Assembly (NCBI RefSeq): GCF_030651995.1
Contig: NZ_JAUSBN010000055.1
Coordinates: 62,001-126,000, forward strand
Length of the DNA stretch: 64,000 nt
Direction: 5' to 3'
Source: Reyranella sp.
GTDB taxonomy: Bacteria > Pseudomonadota > Alphaproteobacteria > Reyranellales > Reyranellaceae
The notes below the pieces were generated by a model. It saw nothing but the letters and a program-made list of their open reading frames with translations, had not been told where the DNA came from and did not search any database. Shown piece after piece: positions 49,441 through 58,853 of this stretch; the stretch's first letter is position 1; each line of letters starts with the position of its first letter. A program made the position numbers and the translations under genes.

Positions 49441-51072
49441 CTAGGCGTCGAGGCCTGCCTTGCGCAGGCCTTGGTGCAGGTGCTCTGACAGCGCATCAAC
49501 TCCCGAGAGATAGCGGAAATACCGGTCGGCGAACCGTGGAAAGTGAGGCCATTTGCGACGCACCTCGGCCATGGCGAGGGCTGCCTCCTCGGACCGGCCC
49601 AGCTGGCCGAAAGCGGCGGCGCGGAGCAACGAGGGCGTGAACTGCTCACCGGCCGGGTAGGCCTTCAATTCGTTCAGCGCGCCCAGATAGTCCCGCTGGC
49701 GATAGGCATTGAGGAAGGTGGCCCGAAATGCCCAGCCCGGCGGATGGCGGATCACTGCCAGCGCTTGCGCCATGAGCTGCGCGCCGGTTTCCCAATCTCC
49801 CGCCAGAGAGCGGAAAAAGCCGGCGCTGAGTTTGGTACTCGGCGCATGAGCATTTCCAGCCGCCAAGCGCTCGCAGACTTCCAACGCGCCGGCGAGATCA
49901 CGACGGTACATCGCGATAGTCGCGGCTGCCACGTGTGCATGGGCGCAGCCCTGGTCGAGTTCCATGGCGCGCTGGGTATAGCGGTCCGCGGTCTGCAAGA
50001 AATCGACGTCATCATCGAAGCCCAGGCAATTGCCCGTGAAGGCGGTGTGTGCCAGCGCCGCCCACATCATCGCCGAATAGGGTGTGCGCCTGACGCCGAT
50101 CTCCAGGTCGGCCCGGGCCAGGCGGTAGACCTGCTCGTTGGTGATGCGCGTAAGATAGCGATGGCGCTGGATGGCGACGTGCGGCGTCCACACGTGATCG
50201 GCATCGCAGCCTCCCGCCTCGCTACTGACCGACTCGAAGGCGAGCAGCCGGCAGATCACGCCGTGGAAGTCGGCGATCTCGGCCGAGACACGGCGTGCGA
50301 TCGCGTCCTGCACCTCGATGGTGGCAGTGGCGTCGGGCGGGCCGTCGAAGGAATCGGTCCAGATGATCGCGTTGGCCTGCAGATCGTGCAGCTTCAGGAC
50401 GGCGCGCAGTCGCCTCCCACTCTGGCGCGCGCTGCTGGTCACGATGAAGCGCGCCCTCGTCGACAGGGCCAGAGACGCAGGCGATGCACCTTCGGGAAGG
50501 ATCGGGATCGCGGGCGCCACCGAGAGGTCCGGATAGCGCGCCAGCTCGACCGTGAGCTGTTCGGTCAATCCCTGGGAAAAGGACGCAGCCTCCGGGCCGA
50601 GTCCGCTGGTCTGCACAACCAGCAGCCGCGTTGGTGCGAGCGTGCCCAGCATCGCGACGCCCGCGTCCGGGCGCATTGGCGACACCCGTTCGAAGGTCGG
50701 CACGTAACTCCCGCGCGGCACAGAAATGCGAACCGGGTCGCCGGCACCCTGGTTGGCATAGTAGCTGTCGAGGTTGCGGCGCAGTTTGCCCGCTTCCAAT
50801 CGCACCAGCGGGTCGCAATCTGGATCGAACTCCGGACCGCGGCCGAGCGCCTCGGTGGCGATGCTGTACTGTTTCAACAGGCGCGCCTCGCCCGCCAGAG
50901 CACGCTCGACGATGTAGGCGAGGAAGCGCCTGCTGCGCGTTGAGGTGGCGAAGCAGGGGGCACCGAGAATGCGGCGGAGCTGCATGCCGATATCCATCGC
51001 GGAAGGCGCCGAATCGGCCGTGCCGGTCGCGCTCGCTTCCTCGGCGTCAGACAGGGGCCTGGCGGTGACCAT
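49441..51072 (-). CDS. TolB-like/TPR protein with conserved N-terminal domain, possible regulator
   Basis: 543 residues. The N-terminus (about 25-125: RRILGAPCFATSTRSRRFLAY, then DPLVRLEAGKLRRNLDSYY and ISVPRGSYVPTFE) is a conserved domain I recall from proteins annotated as adenylate-cyclase-like or TolB N-terminal regulators in Alphaproteobacteria. The middle (about 140-260) resembles the TolB amino-terminal fold, with QGLTEQLTVELARYPDLSV, and the C-terminal half has TPR-like helical pairs. No standard DNA-binding HTH or catalytic motif is evident. It ends 105 bases upstream of the catabolic operon on the same strand and may regulate it. Confidence 0.65.
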   Translation of the reverse strand: MVTARPLSDAEEASATGTADSAPSAMDIGMQLRRILGAPCFATSTRSRRFLAYIVERALAGEARLLKQYSIATEALGRGPEFDPDCDPLVRLEAGKLRRNLDSYYANQGAGDPVRISVPRGSYVPTFERVSPMRPDAGVAMLGTLAPTRLLVVQTSGLGPEAASFSQGLTEQLTVELARYPDLSVAPAIPILPEGASPASLALSTRARFIVTSSARQSGRRLRAVLKLHDLQANAIIWTDSFDGPPDATATIEVQDAIARRVSAEIADFHGVICRLLAFESVSSEAGGCDADHVWTPHVAIQRHRYLTRITNEQVYRLARADLEIGVRRTPYSAMMWAALAHTAFTGNCLGFDDDVDFLQTADRYTQRAMELDQGCAHAHVAAATIAMYRRDLAGALEVCERLAAGNAHAPSTKLSAGFFRSLAGDWETGAQLMAQALAVIRHPPGWAFRATFLNAYRQRDYLGALNELKAYPAGEQFTPSLLRAAAFGQLGRSEEAALAMAEVRRKWPHFPRFADRYFRYLSGVDALSEHLHQGLRKAGLDA

Positions 51073-51228
51073 CTTGCGGGACGAAGCAATAGGTGTGCCT
51101 ATTGCAAGGAGCCTTCGTCGAGCAGACGGTTCCGCTTCGCGAGCCTCTTCAAGTAGCCTGTGACGGCCGCCGGCGGCTAGGATGCTGGGGACAAACGCAT
51201 GCCGTCAGGCTCGGGAAGAGGATTGAAA

Positions 51229-52368
51229 GTGACACTACCGCTTGAGGGAGTTCGCGTCATCGAAGTGGGCCAGGCGCTGGCCGGTCCGCTGGCCGGGGTG
51301 ATCCTGGCCGACATGGGCGCCGACGTGATCAAGATCGAGAAGCCCGATGGCGGCGACGATGCCCGCATCTGGGGGCCTCCGTTCGGTCCCGACGGCAAGA
51401 CCTCGCTCTACTTCTACTCGCAGAACCGCAACAAGCGCTCGGTCGTGCTCGACCTCAAGCTCGCCGAAGACGTCGACAAGCTCCACAAGCTCTGCGAGAC
51501 GGCCGACATCCTGATCCAGAACCTGCGGCCCGGCGTGGTCGACGAGGTCGGCATTGGTCCCGAGACCATGCTCGCGCGCCATCCGCGCCTGATCTACTGC
51601 TCGATCTGGGCCTTCGGCTACCAGGGGCCGCTGCGCATGAAGCCGGCCTTCGATCCGCTGCTGCAGGCCTATGGCGGCATGATGAGCGTGACCGGCCGGC
51701 CGGAGGATCCGCCGACCTTCTGCGGCGCCTCGATCAACGACAAGGCGACCGGCATGTTCTGCACCATCGGCGCGCTGGCGGCGCTGCGGCTGCGCGACAA
51801 GACAGGCAAGGGCTGCCTGGTCGACACCTCCCTGTTCGACTCGGCGGTGCACTGGGTCGAGGGCCAGGTGAACGGCTATCTCGCCAACGGCACGGTCTCC
51901 CAGCGGCACGGCACCGGCAGCCCGGTGATCGTGCCCTACCAGACCTTCGACACGGCCGATCATCCGATCTGCCTGGCGCCCGGCAACGACCGGCTGTGGG
52001 CGCGCTGCGCCAAGGTGCTGGGTCGCGACGAATGGGCCACCGACCCGAAGTTCGCCAAAAGCGCGCAGCGCGTCGCCCACAAGGCCGAGCTGCTGCCGAT
52101 GATTGCCGAGGCGCTGAAGGCCAGGCCGCGCGCCGAATGGCTGGAGGCGATGGAAAAGGCCGGCGTGCCCTGTGCCGCCGTGAACGATATCGGCGAGCTG
52201 GCGCGCACCGAGCAGATGGAGGCGTCGAAGCTCATCCAGCAACTGCCGGGCGGACCGAAGGTGGTCGGCCTGCCGATCGCGTTCGACCATGTACGGCCGC
52301 ATTCGGCGCGCTCGGCACCGACACTGGGCGAGCATACGGACGAAGTGCTGGAAAGCCTTCCGAAGTGA
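51229..52368 (+). CDS. CaiB/BaiF family CoA-transferase
   Basis: 379 residues: class III CoA-transferase with VIEVGQALAGPLAGVILADMGADVIKIE (about residues 10-37), NRNKRSVVLDLK, and the catalytic-Asp region ASINDKATGMFCTIGALAAL. It moves CoA between carboxylic acids. The GTG at 51229 is preferred over the ATG at 51199 because AGAGGA lies 7 bases upstream. Its stop overlaps the hyuA GTG start as GTGA, joining CoA transfer with a hydantoinase/oxoprolinase pair in one operon. Confidence 0.9.
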   Translation: MTLPLEGVRVIEVGQALAGPLAGVILADMGADVIKIEKPDGGDDARIWGPPFGPDGKTSLYFYSQNRNKRSVVLDLKLAEDVDKLHKLCETADILIQNLRPGVVDEVGIGPETMLARHPRLIYCSIWAFGYQGPLRMKPAFDPLLQAYGGMMSVTGRPEDPPTFCGASINDKATGMFCTIGALAALRLRDKTGKGCLVDTSLFDSAVHWVEGQVNGYLANGTVSQRHGTGSPVIVPYQTFDTADHPICLAPGNDRLWARCAKVLGRDEWATDPKFAKSAQRVAHKAELLPMIAEALKARPRAEWLEAMEKAGVPCAAVNDIGELARTEQMEASKLIQQLPGGPKVVGLPIAFDHVRPHSARSAPTLGEHTDEVLESLPK

Positions 52369-54449
52369 CGGCCTCGTCCGCCCTCGTCGCCCCCTGGCGC
52401 ATCGGTGTCGATGTCGGCGGCACCTTCACCGACATGGTGCTGCGCGACGCCGCCGGCGCCGTGCGCATCTTCAAGGCGCCATCGGTGCCGGCCGACCCCA
52501 GCGAAGGCGTGCTGGGCGTGCTGCGGCTGGCCGCGCAGCAACTCGACATCACGCTGACCGCACTGCTGCGCGACTGCGCGCTGTTCGTGCACGGCTCGAC
52601 CGTGGCGACCAACACGATCCTGGAGAAGAAGGGCGCCAGGGTCGGGATGCTGACGACCGAGGGCTTCCGCGATTCGCTGGAGATCCGTCGCGGCATCCGC
52701 GAGAACCAGTGGGACCATCGCGCGCCGTTCCCGCAGGTGCTGGTGCCACGCTACCTGCGCCTGCCGGTACGCGGGCGCATCGCTGCCGACGGCACGGAAT
52801 TGGCGCCACTGAGCGCCGAGGATGTCGATGCCGCCGCCAGGGTCTTCGCCGAGGAGGGCGTGGAGTCGGTCGCGGTCTGCCTGTTCAACTCCTTCCTCGA
52901 TGGCGCGCACGAACGCGCCGTCGGCGGCCAGCTCGCCAAGGCGTGGAACGGCAAATGGGTCTCGCTGTCGAGCGAGGTCATGCCGACGATGGGCGAATAC
53001 GAGCGCGGCTCGACCGCCGTCGTGAACGCCTACGTTGCGCCCAAGGTGACGAGCTACCTGCGCGCGCTTGACGAACAGTTGCGCCAGTTCGGCCTGCCGC
53101 GTTCGCTGCTGCTGCTGCAGAGCAATGGCGGCGCCGTCTCCGTCGACCAGGTGGCGGCGCGGCCGGTGATGCTGGTCCTGTCCGGCCCGGCGGCCGGCGT
53201 CGGCGCCCTCAAGGGCTGCGCCGCGCCGGGCGAGAAGGCAAACCTGATCTCGATGGAGATCGGCGGCACGAGCTGCGACGTGATGGTGATGGCGCGCGGC
53301 GACGTGCCCGTCACCGACGAGCTCACCATCGACGGCTACCATCTCACGACCCCTTCGGTGGAGATCCACACGGTCGGCGCGGGCGGTGGCACGATCGCCT
53401 GGGTCGACGATGCGGGCCTCCTCCATGCGGGCCCGCAGGGCGCCGGCGCCCGGCCTGGCCCCGCAGCCTATGGGCTGGGCGGCGAAAACCCAACCGTCAC
53501 CGATGCGCAGCTCGTGCTGGGCCGCCTGCGCCCCGGCCCGCTGGCCGGCGGCGCCGTCACGCTCGACGCCACGCTTGCCCGCAAGGCCATCGAGACCAAG
53601 CTCGCCAAGCCGCTCGGCCTCTCGGTCGAGGAGGCCGCGGCCGGTGTCATCCGCCTGCTGGAGCAGAACCTGCTGCATGCCGTCGAGCGGCTCAGCATCG
53701 AGCGCGGCCACAATCCCGCGACCTTCACCCTCGTCGCCGCGGGCGGCGCCGGCCCGATGCACGGCACCGCGGTCGCCCGCGCGCTGGGATGCCGCCGCGC
53801 CCTGCTGCCGCGCGCCGCCGGCGCCTTCTGCGCCATGGGCATGCTGCAGTCCGACGTGCGTCAGGACTATCTGCAGGTCTTCCTGGCCGATCTCGACAAG
53901 GTCGAGACCGCGGCGCTCGAAGCAGGCTTTACCCAGCTCGAAGCGCGTGCCCGCGAGGCGCTAGCGCGTGATGGTTTTGGCGAGGATGAGGTCGCGATCG
54001 AGCGCCAGCTCGACCTGCGCTATGACGGCCAGCAATGGCCGGTGCGCGCGCCGCTTTCGGCCTCAGGCTTCGATGCCGCCGCGGCACGAAAAGCCTTCGA
54101 GGCCGAGCACCAGCGGCTGTTCGGCCATATCCAACCGGGCGGCCGCATCGACATCACCGCGCTGCGCGTCGTGGGTCGTGGCCGGCTCGACTGGACGCCG
54201 CCCGCGGCGCGCTCGCCCCAGACCGCTGCGCCGAAGCCGCTCGAGACCCGCAAGGTCTGGATCGATCCCGCGACCGGCTGGCTCGACGTCCCCATCTACG
54301 ACGGCGCCGACCTGCGGCCGGGCTGTCGCCTCGACGGCCCCCTGCTGGTCGAGGAACGCACGACGACAGCGTTCGTCGGCCCCCGCGACGTGCTCGAAGT
54401 CGACGAGCGCGACGATTTCCTCGTGCATGTCGGCTCCAATGCCGCGTAG
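52365..54449 (+). CDS. hydantoinase/oxoprolinase subunit A (HyuA)
   Basis: 694 residues in the ASKHA ATPase fold: GVDVGGTFTDMV (about residues 14-25, phosphate loop), GSTVATNTILEKKGA, GGTSCDVMV and VGAGGGTIAWVD. It hydrolyses ATP to open or carboxylate its substrate ring together with HyuB. GTG start coupled to the CaiB gene. A 110-bp palindromic repeat separates it from hyuB, so the two subunits are not translationally coupled. Confidence 0.92.
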   Translation: MTASSALVAPWRIGVDVGGTFTDMVLRDAAGAVRIFKAPSVPADPSEGVLGVLRLAAQQLDITLTALLRDCALFVHGSTVATNTILEKKGARVGMLTTEGFRDSLEIRRGIRENQWDHRAPFPQVLVPRYLRLPVRGRIAADGTELAPLSAEDVDAAARVFAEEGVESVAVCLFNSFLDGAHERAVGGQLAKAWNGKWVSLSSEVMPTMGEYERGSTAVVNAYVAPKVTSYLRALDEQLRQFGLPRSLLLLQSNGGAVSVDQVAARPVMLVLSGPAAGVGALKGCAAPGEKANLISMEIGGTSCDVMVMARGDVPVTDELTIDGYHLTTPSVEIHTVGAGGGTIAWVDDAGLLHAGPQGAGARPGPAAYGLGGENPTVTDAQLVLGRLRPGPLAGGAVTLDATLARKAIETKLAKPLGLSVEEAAAGVIRLLEQNLLHAVERLSIERGHNPATFTLVAAGGAGPMHGTAVARALGCRRALLPRAAGAFCAMGMLQSDVRQDYLQVFLADLDKVETAALEAGFTQLEARAREALARDGFGEDEVAIERQLDLRYDGQQWPVRAPLSASGFDAAAARKAFEAEHQRLFGHIQPGGRIDITALRVVGRGRLDWTPPAARSPQTAAPKPLETRKVWIDPATGWLDVPIYDGADLRPGCRLDGPLLVEERTTTAFVGPRDVLEVDERDDFLVHVGSNAA

Positions 54450-54464
54450 CTCTCACCCACACCA

Positions 54465-54574
54465 CCTCATCCTGAGGAGCGCGCCGCAGGCGCGCGTCTC
54501 GAAGGATGGGCAACAGGCAAGGTGCTCGTGCCGACCCTTCGAGACGGCCGCTGCGCGGCCTCCTCAGGGTGAGG
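54465..54574. repeat. 110-bp intergenic palindromic repeat between hyuA and hyuB
   Basis: Outer arms of 15 bases (beginning CCTCATCCTGAGGAG and ending CTCCTCAGGGTGAGG) pair with one mismatch; inner arms CGTCTCGAAGG and CCTTCGAGACG pair perfectly; two further GC-rich hairpins lie between. This is the familiar CTCATCCTGAGG-type element found in many copies between genes of Bradyrhizobium-like Alphaproteobacteria. It could form a cruciform RNA structure in the hyuAB transcript. Confidence 0.85.
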
Positions 54575-54596
54575 TAAACGACTGGAGGATCAGCCC

Positions 54597-56324
54597 GTGA
54601 ACCTCGATCCCGTCACGCTTGCACTGGTGCAGAACCGGCTCGACCATATCTCGCACCAGATGGGCTGGGTGATGACGCGCACCGCGCGCTCGCCGATCTT
54701 CAGCCAGAGCCACGATTTCTCCTGCTTCATCGCCGACGCGCGCGGCACCCTGATCAGCCAGGCCGACGGCATCCCGATCCATACCGGCGGCGGCGGCTTC
54801 GCCGTGCGCGCCATCCTGCGCGACTTCAAGGATACCATCGCGCCCGAAGACGTGTTCCTGTTGAACGATCCCTATACGGCGGGCGGCAACCACCTGCCCG
54901 ACTGGGTGATCACGCGGCCGGTGTTCGTCGGCGGCAAGCTCGTCGCCTTCGCCTGCAACCGCGCCCATCAGGCCGATATCGGCGGCGGTGCGGCCGGCAC
55001 CTACAATTCCGCCGCGACCGAGATCTTCCACGAAGGCATCCGCCTGCCGGTGCTGAAGCTGATCGAAGCCGGCAAGGTCCGCGACGACCTGTGGCGCCTG
55101 CTGATGCTGAACACACGCCTCCCCGAGGCGCTCGACGGCGACCTGCGCGCCATGATCGGCTCGACCCGCATCGGGGCCGAGCGGCTTGCCTTGCTGGTCG
55201 AGGAGCTGGGGGTCGACCGTGCCGACGAATTCTTCGAAGGCGTGCTCGACCATGCCGACCGGCGTTTCCAGACCTGCATCGATCGCCTGCAGCAGGGCGT
55301 ATGGACAGGCGAAGAGCCGGTCGACAACGACTGCTTCGAGCCGATCGATGCGAAGATCGCCGTCACGATCACGGTGAAGGGCCGCAAGCTCGTCGTGGAT
55401 TTCGCCGGCACCTCGCCGCAGGTGCGCGGCTTCAAGAACAGCTCCGTCGCCAACTCGACCTCGGCGGTGTTCATGGCGCTGGCCTCCTTCTTCGAGCCCG
55501 ACCTGCCGAAGAACGAGGGCGCTTTCCGCAGCGTCGAGATCCGGCTGCCCGAAGGCACGCTGGTGAATGCGCGCATGCCGGCGCCGATGACCATGAACAC
55601 GGTGTTCGTGGCGCACGAGATCATCCACGCGATGTGGAAGGCGCTGGCCCAGTCCCTCCCCGAGCGCGCCTCGGCCGGTTGGTCGAAGGCGGTGCATGCC
55701 GTCACGGCGGGCTTGCGTGACGACGGCGGGCGCTACGTCATGTACCAGTGGGCCGGCGCGCCGGCCGGCGGCGGTGTCGAGGGCCGCGACGGCTTCCACC
55801 TGATCGGTCACCTCATCACCCTGGGCGGACTCACGCTGCCCAACCTCGAGACCTACGAGCAGCTCTACCCGGCGCGCTTCCATCGCCAGGAGCTGCGCTG
55901 CGACACCGCGGGCGCAGGGCGCTTCCGTGGCGGCGCCGGCTGCGACTACGAAGTCGAGATCTTCACCCCGGCGGACTACGCCTTTCGCGGCGAGGGCGCC
56001 GGGGCGCCGTCGAGCTTCGGCGTCGCGGGCGGCCGGGCCGGCGCCGGGGGCGAGGTGGTGCTCACCCTGAGCGACGGCAGGCGCATCCAGGCGCCGAAAT
56101 ACGGCGTGGAACGCCATGGCCCGGGAACCTACCGCGCGCTGTCGCCCGGCGGGGGCGGCTACGGCGATCCGCGGACTCGCGATCCGGAGCGCGTGCTGCG
56201 CGACGTCCGGGACGGACTCGTGAGCATCGAAAGTGCCGGGCGGGACTATGCCGTCGCGATCGACGCGAATGGCCGCAGCATCGATGCCGCACGCACGGCG
56301 GAGTTGCGCAAATCCCTGCCCTGA
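54597..56324 (+). CDS. hydantoinase/oxoprolinase subunit B (HyuB)
   Basis: 575 residues: N-terminal LDPVTLALVQNRLDHIS, NDPYTAGGNHLPDW (about residues 89-102), NTVFVAHEI and the C-terminal glycine-rich SPGGGGYGDP. It partners HyuA. A GTG start follows TGGAGGA. It is the second HyuB of the window; the orphan copy at 11083 is similar in size but clearly a different lineage in its middle region. Confidence 0.92.
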   Translation: MNLDPVTLALVQNRLDHISHQMGWVMTRTARSPIFSQSHDFSCFIADARGTLISQADGIPIHTGGGGFAVRAILRDFKDTIAPEDVFLLNDPYTAGGNHLPDWVITRPVFVGGKLVAFACNRAHQADIGGGAAGTYNSAATEIFHEGIRLPVLKLIEAGKVRDDLWRLLMLNTRLPEALDGDLRAMIGSTRIGAERLALLVEELGVDRADEFFEGVLDHADRRFQTCIDRLQQGVWTGEEPVDNDCFEPIDAKIAVTITVKGRKLVVDFAGTSPQVRGFKNSSVANSTSAVFMALASFFEPDLPKNEGAFRSVEIRLPEGTLVNARMPAPMTMNTVFVAHEIIHAMWKALAQSLPERASAGWSKAVHAVTAGLRDDGGRYVMYQWAGAPAGGGVEGRDGFHLIGHLITLGGLTLPNLETYEQLYPARFHRQELRCDTAGAGRFRGGAGCDYEVEIFTPADYAFRGEGAGAPSSFGVAGGRAGAGGEVVLTLSDGRRIQAPKYGVERHGPGTYRALSPGGGGYGDPRTRDPERVLRDVRDGLVSIESAGRDYAVAIDANGRSIDAARTAELRKSLP

Positions 56325-56333
56325 ATCTGCCAT

Positions 56334-56354
56334 CTACCGTTCGGCTGGCGGTAG
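56334..56354. terminator. weak hairpin after hyuB
   Basis: CTACCG and CGGTAG form a 6-bp stem with a 9-base loop just after the hyuB stop. No T-tract follows, so it is at most a weak or Rho-assisted stop. The remaining 86 bases before the next gene hold only its promoter and an AAGGGAAGGA ribosome site. Confidence 0.3.
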
Positions 56355-56440
56355 GAGGCATCGCACTCGTGTTGCCGCAACGCGAAGTCCCGACTTAGTT
56401 TCCTCCCCGACAACGAAAACAAACAAGGGAAGGACTCCAC

Positions 56441-57403
56441 ATGATCCAGCGTCGTAGTTTCGTGGCCGGCACCGCCGCTGCCCTCACCCTGCCCTCGATC
56501 GCCTTCGGGCAGAGCGGGCAGATCCGCCTCGTCGTCCCCTACGGTCCCGGCGGTTCGACCGATACGGCCGGCCGAGTCCTGGCCGAGCGCATGGCGGCCG
56601 ATACCGGCAAGAACATCGTGGTCGAGAACCGGCCGGGCGGTGGCACGATGGTCGGCATGGTGAACGTCGCCAAGAGCAAGCCTGACGGCACCAGCCTGAT
56701 GATCCTGACCACTACGGCGGCGCTGCAGCCGGCGTTCGACATTCCCATGCAGATAGACCCGCAGAAGGACCTCGCGCCGGTGGCGCAGCTCGCAGACATT
56801 CCCTGCGTGCTCGCCGTCAATGCCAACAATCCGGCCAAGACCTTCGCCGAATTCATCGAATGGGTGAAGGCACAGCCGGGCCCCGTGCACTACTCGACCT
56901 CCAGCTCCGGCGGCCTGCCGCACCTCTGGGGCGAGGTGATCGCCACGCGCACCAACGGCAAGCTCCAGCATATCCCCTACAAGGCCGCCGCCGAGGCGCT
57001 GCGCGACGCGGTCGCGGGCCACGTCCCGGCTTTCGTCGACGTGACCACACCGGTCGACGCGCAGATCCGCGCCGGCACGATGCGCGGCCTGCTGTGCGGC
57101 GCCAAGAGCCGCGTCCCCAACATCCCGACCGTGCCGGTGGCGAGCGAACTCGGCATGCCGGAGCTCGAGGCCGCGGTCTATTTCGGCGTGGCAACGACGG
57201 CGGGTACGCCGCCCGAGACGATCCAGCAGCTCAACGCCGCCGTGAATGCCGCCCTGAAGGCGGAGGCGGTGCGCGAGAGACTGACGTCGCTCGGCTTCAT
57301 CCCGACCGGCGGCACGCCGGAAGCCTACGCCAAGCGCCTGGCCGACGAGACCGTGCGCTGGCGCAAGGTGATCAAGGACGCGAAAATCCCGGCGCCGACC
57401 TGA
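56441..57403 (+). CDS. Bug-type (TTT) substrate-binding protein
   Basis: 320 residues: signal peptide MIQRRSFVAGTAAALTLPSIAFG, then IRLVVPYGPGGSTDTAGRV (about residues 28-46), ENRPGGGTMVGM, HIPYKAAAEALRDAVAGHV and IPTVPVASELGMP. It is a periplasmic carboxylate-binding protein. Its position after caiB-hyuAB suggests it binds that pathway's substrate. No TctAB genes lie nearby. Confidence 0.9.
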   Translation: MIQRRSFVAGTAAALTLPSIAFGQSGQIRLVVPYGPGGSTDTAGRVLAERMAADTGKNIVVENRPGGGTMVGMVNVAKSKPDGTSLMILTTTAALQPAFDIPMQIDPQKDLAPVAQLADIPCVLAVNANNPAKTFAEFIEWVKAQPGPVHYSTSSSGGLPHLWGEVIATRTNGKLQHIPYKAAAEALRDAVAGHVPAFVDVTTPVDAQIRAGTMRGLLCGAKSRVPNIPTVPVASELGMPELEAAVYFGVATTAGTPPETIQQLNAAVNAALKAEAVRERLTSLGFIPTGGTPEAYAKRLADETVRWRKVIKDAKIPAPT

Positions 57404-57422
57404 GCGGCAGGACACGCGCAAC

Positions 57423-58139
57423 CTAGAACGAGCCGGTGAACTCGAACTCGATCGAGTTCCTCACATTGTCGATCTTCCAGGAGCTGAGGCGGCGCAGGAA
57501 GCTCTGCCCCAGCAGGGCCCGGCTGCGCGCCGGGCTCACGGAAGCCATGACATTCTCCATCGTGCGCTCGCCGATCCTGATTGAGCGCAGGCGCACGATA
57601 CGCTGCTGAAGCCCGCTGCCGTCGGCCAGGGTGAAGCGCCGCTGACCCAGCGAATCGGCTTCGGTGAGCGTGCCGTTGCGCCTCAGCTCCTCGGCGAGTT
57701 CCTCCGGGATCTGGACGTTGGCCGCACCGGAATCGACGATGAAGTACGCCATCGACGTGCCGTTCACGGTGGCCGGCAGAACGAACACGCCGCCCATCCT
57801 CTGGAACTGCGCGGTCGCCCGCGCCAATGCCGCGTCCGCGAGCGCCTTGGCGCTCGGCCTGCCCGACGCGGGATCGCCGCCGCAGGGTGTCCAGCCGGCC
57901 GGCGTGCCGTCGCCCGGCCCGTAGCAGTAGTCCGAAGCCGACAGCAGCTTCGAATAGGTGTCGCGCTGCTCGCAGGCGGCGATCGCTTCGAGGCCGGGCG
58001 TGGCGGGCGCACGGCAGGCGGCATTGCTCCTCTGCCACTGCGCGATGAACTGCGCCGCCTCCTGTGGCTGCGCCTGCGGTGCTCCGGCCTCGAAGACCAG
58101 CGTCGCGGCAAGCGTTGCCAGGAAGAGTGTCGGTCTCAT
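57423..58139 (-). CDS. secreted retropepsin-like aspartic protease
   Basis: 238 residues: Sec signal peptide (about residues 1-23), a Cys-containing linker region with an LADAALARA helix, then a single retropepsin-type lobe with FIVDSGAANVQIP (DSGA in place of DTGA) and the partner loop ALLGQSFLRRLSSWKID. Such clan AA proteins act as dimers in the periplasm or membrane; DSG also occurs in active members. Substrate unknown. Confidence 0.8.
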   Translation of the reverse strand: MRPTLFLATLAATLVFEAGAPQAQPQEAAQFIAQWQRSNAACRAPATPGLEAIAACEQRDTYSKLLSASDYCYGPGDGTPAGWTPCGGDPASGRPSAKALADAALARATAQFQRMGGVFVLPATVNGTSMAYFIVDSGAANVQIPEELAEELRRNGTLTEADSLGQRRFTLADGSGLQQRIVRLRSIRIGERTMENVMASVSPARSRALLGQSFLRRLSSWKIDNVRNSIEFEFTGSF

Positions 58140-58371
58140 CGTTTCGTCCCAATCACCACTGCAGTCGGTTGGACACTCCCGCGCTCAACCTGTACGAAGT
58201 CTATACCATCGCCCACCAAATGGTCGGCCTGCGATGGCTGAGAGATGTGTGTGCTCCCGCCCACGTACTGAGGCGACCGCATCTGGACCGGCCCGAGTTG
58301 CCGGTCTCGTTCTCGAGCTTCCTCGTTCTGTCGAACGCCGGCTGTGCAATCCCGCGCGCGCCGAGCTGACA

Positions 58372-58387
58372 GGGGCCGCACGGCCCC
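58372..58387. other. short perfect hairpin before the small membrane-protein gene
   Basis: GGGGCCG-CA-CGGCCCC lies 14 bases upstream of the ATG at 58402. It might occlude the AAGGA ribosome site region or be fortuitous in such GC-rich DNA. The rest of the 262-base gap between 58140 and 58401 shows no gene and no other clear structure. Confidence 0.35.
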
Positions 58388-58401
58388 GGAAGGATATTTC
58401 C

Positions 58402-58764
58402 ATGGAAATGCCAAAGAACATCTCCACTCTGATCTGGACCGCCGTCGGTGGCGCCGTGCTCTGTGCGGTCGTCGGATTCACCTGGGGCGGATGGGTCACC
58501 GGCGGAACGGCGCGCAAGGAGGCCGCCTCGGCAGTCCGCGACGCCGTCGTCGTTGCCCTGGCGCCGATCTGCGTCGACCGCTTCAGCCGCCAGCCCGACG
58601 CGGCGACGAAGATCACCGAACTCAGCAAGGCCAGCACCTGGGACCGTGGCAACGTGATCGCCAAGAGCGGCTTCGCCACGATGCCGGGCGCCAAGGACGC
58701 TGATTCCGACGTGGCGCGCGCCTGCGCCGAAATCCTGGCGAACCCGCCGACGCCCAAGACCTGA
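58402..58764 (+). CDS. small single-helix membrane protein of unknown function
   Basis: 120 residues: one transmembrane segment (about residues 9-35, IWTAVGGAVLCAVVGFTWGGWVTGG) followed by a soluble part with two Cys residues (APICVDRF and ARACAEIL) that could pair in the periplasm. I do not recognise the family. The ATG follows GGAAGGA by 8 bases, which decides the start over a much longer open frame. Convergent with the acetolactate decarboxylase gene. Confidence 0.6.
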   Translation: MEMPKNISTLIWTAVGGAVLCAVVGFTWGGWVTGGTARKEAASAVRDAVVVALAPICVDRFSRQPDAATKITELSKASTWDRGNVIAKSGFATMPGAKDADSDVARACAEILANPPTPKT

Positions 58765-58819
58765 CCGCCAGTTCCGGGCCGGCGGACTTAACCCCGGCCC
58801 CGGGACCGGCAGGGCGGAA

Positions 58820-58846
58820 CACGGGACGGAGATCATCCGTCCTGTG
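58820..58846. terminator. hairpin between convergent genes
   Basis: CACGGGACGGA and TCCGTCCTGTG form an 11-bp stem with one G-T pair and a 5-base loop. It lies between the small membrane-protein gene and the acetolactate decarboxylase gene, both ending here, so it can serve both strands. No T-tract. Confidence 0.5.
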
Positions 58847-58853
58847 TGACGGC

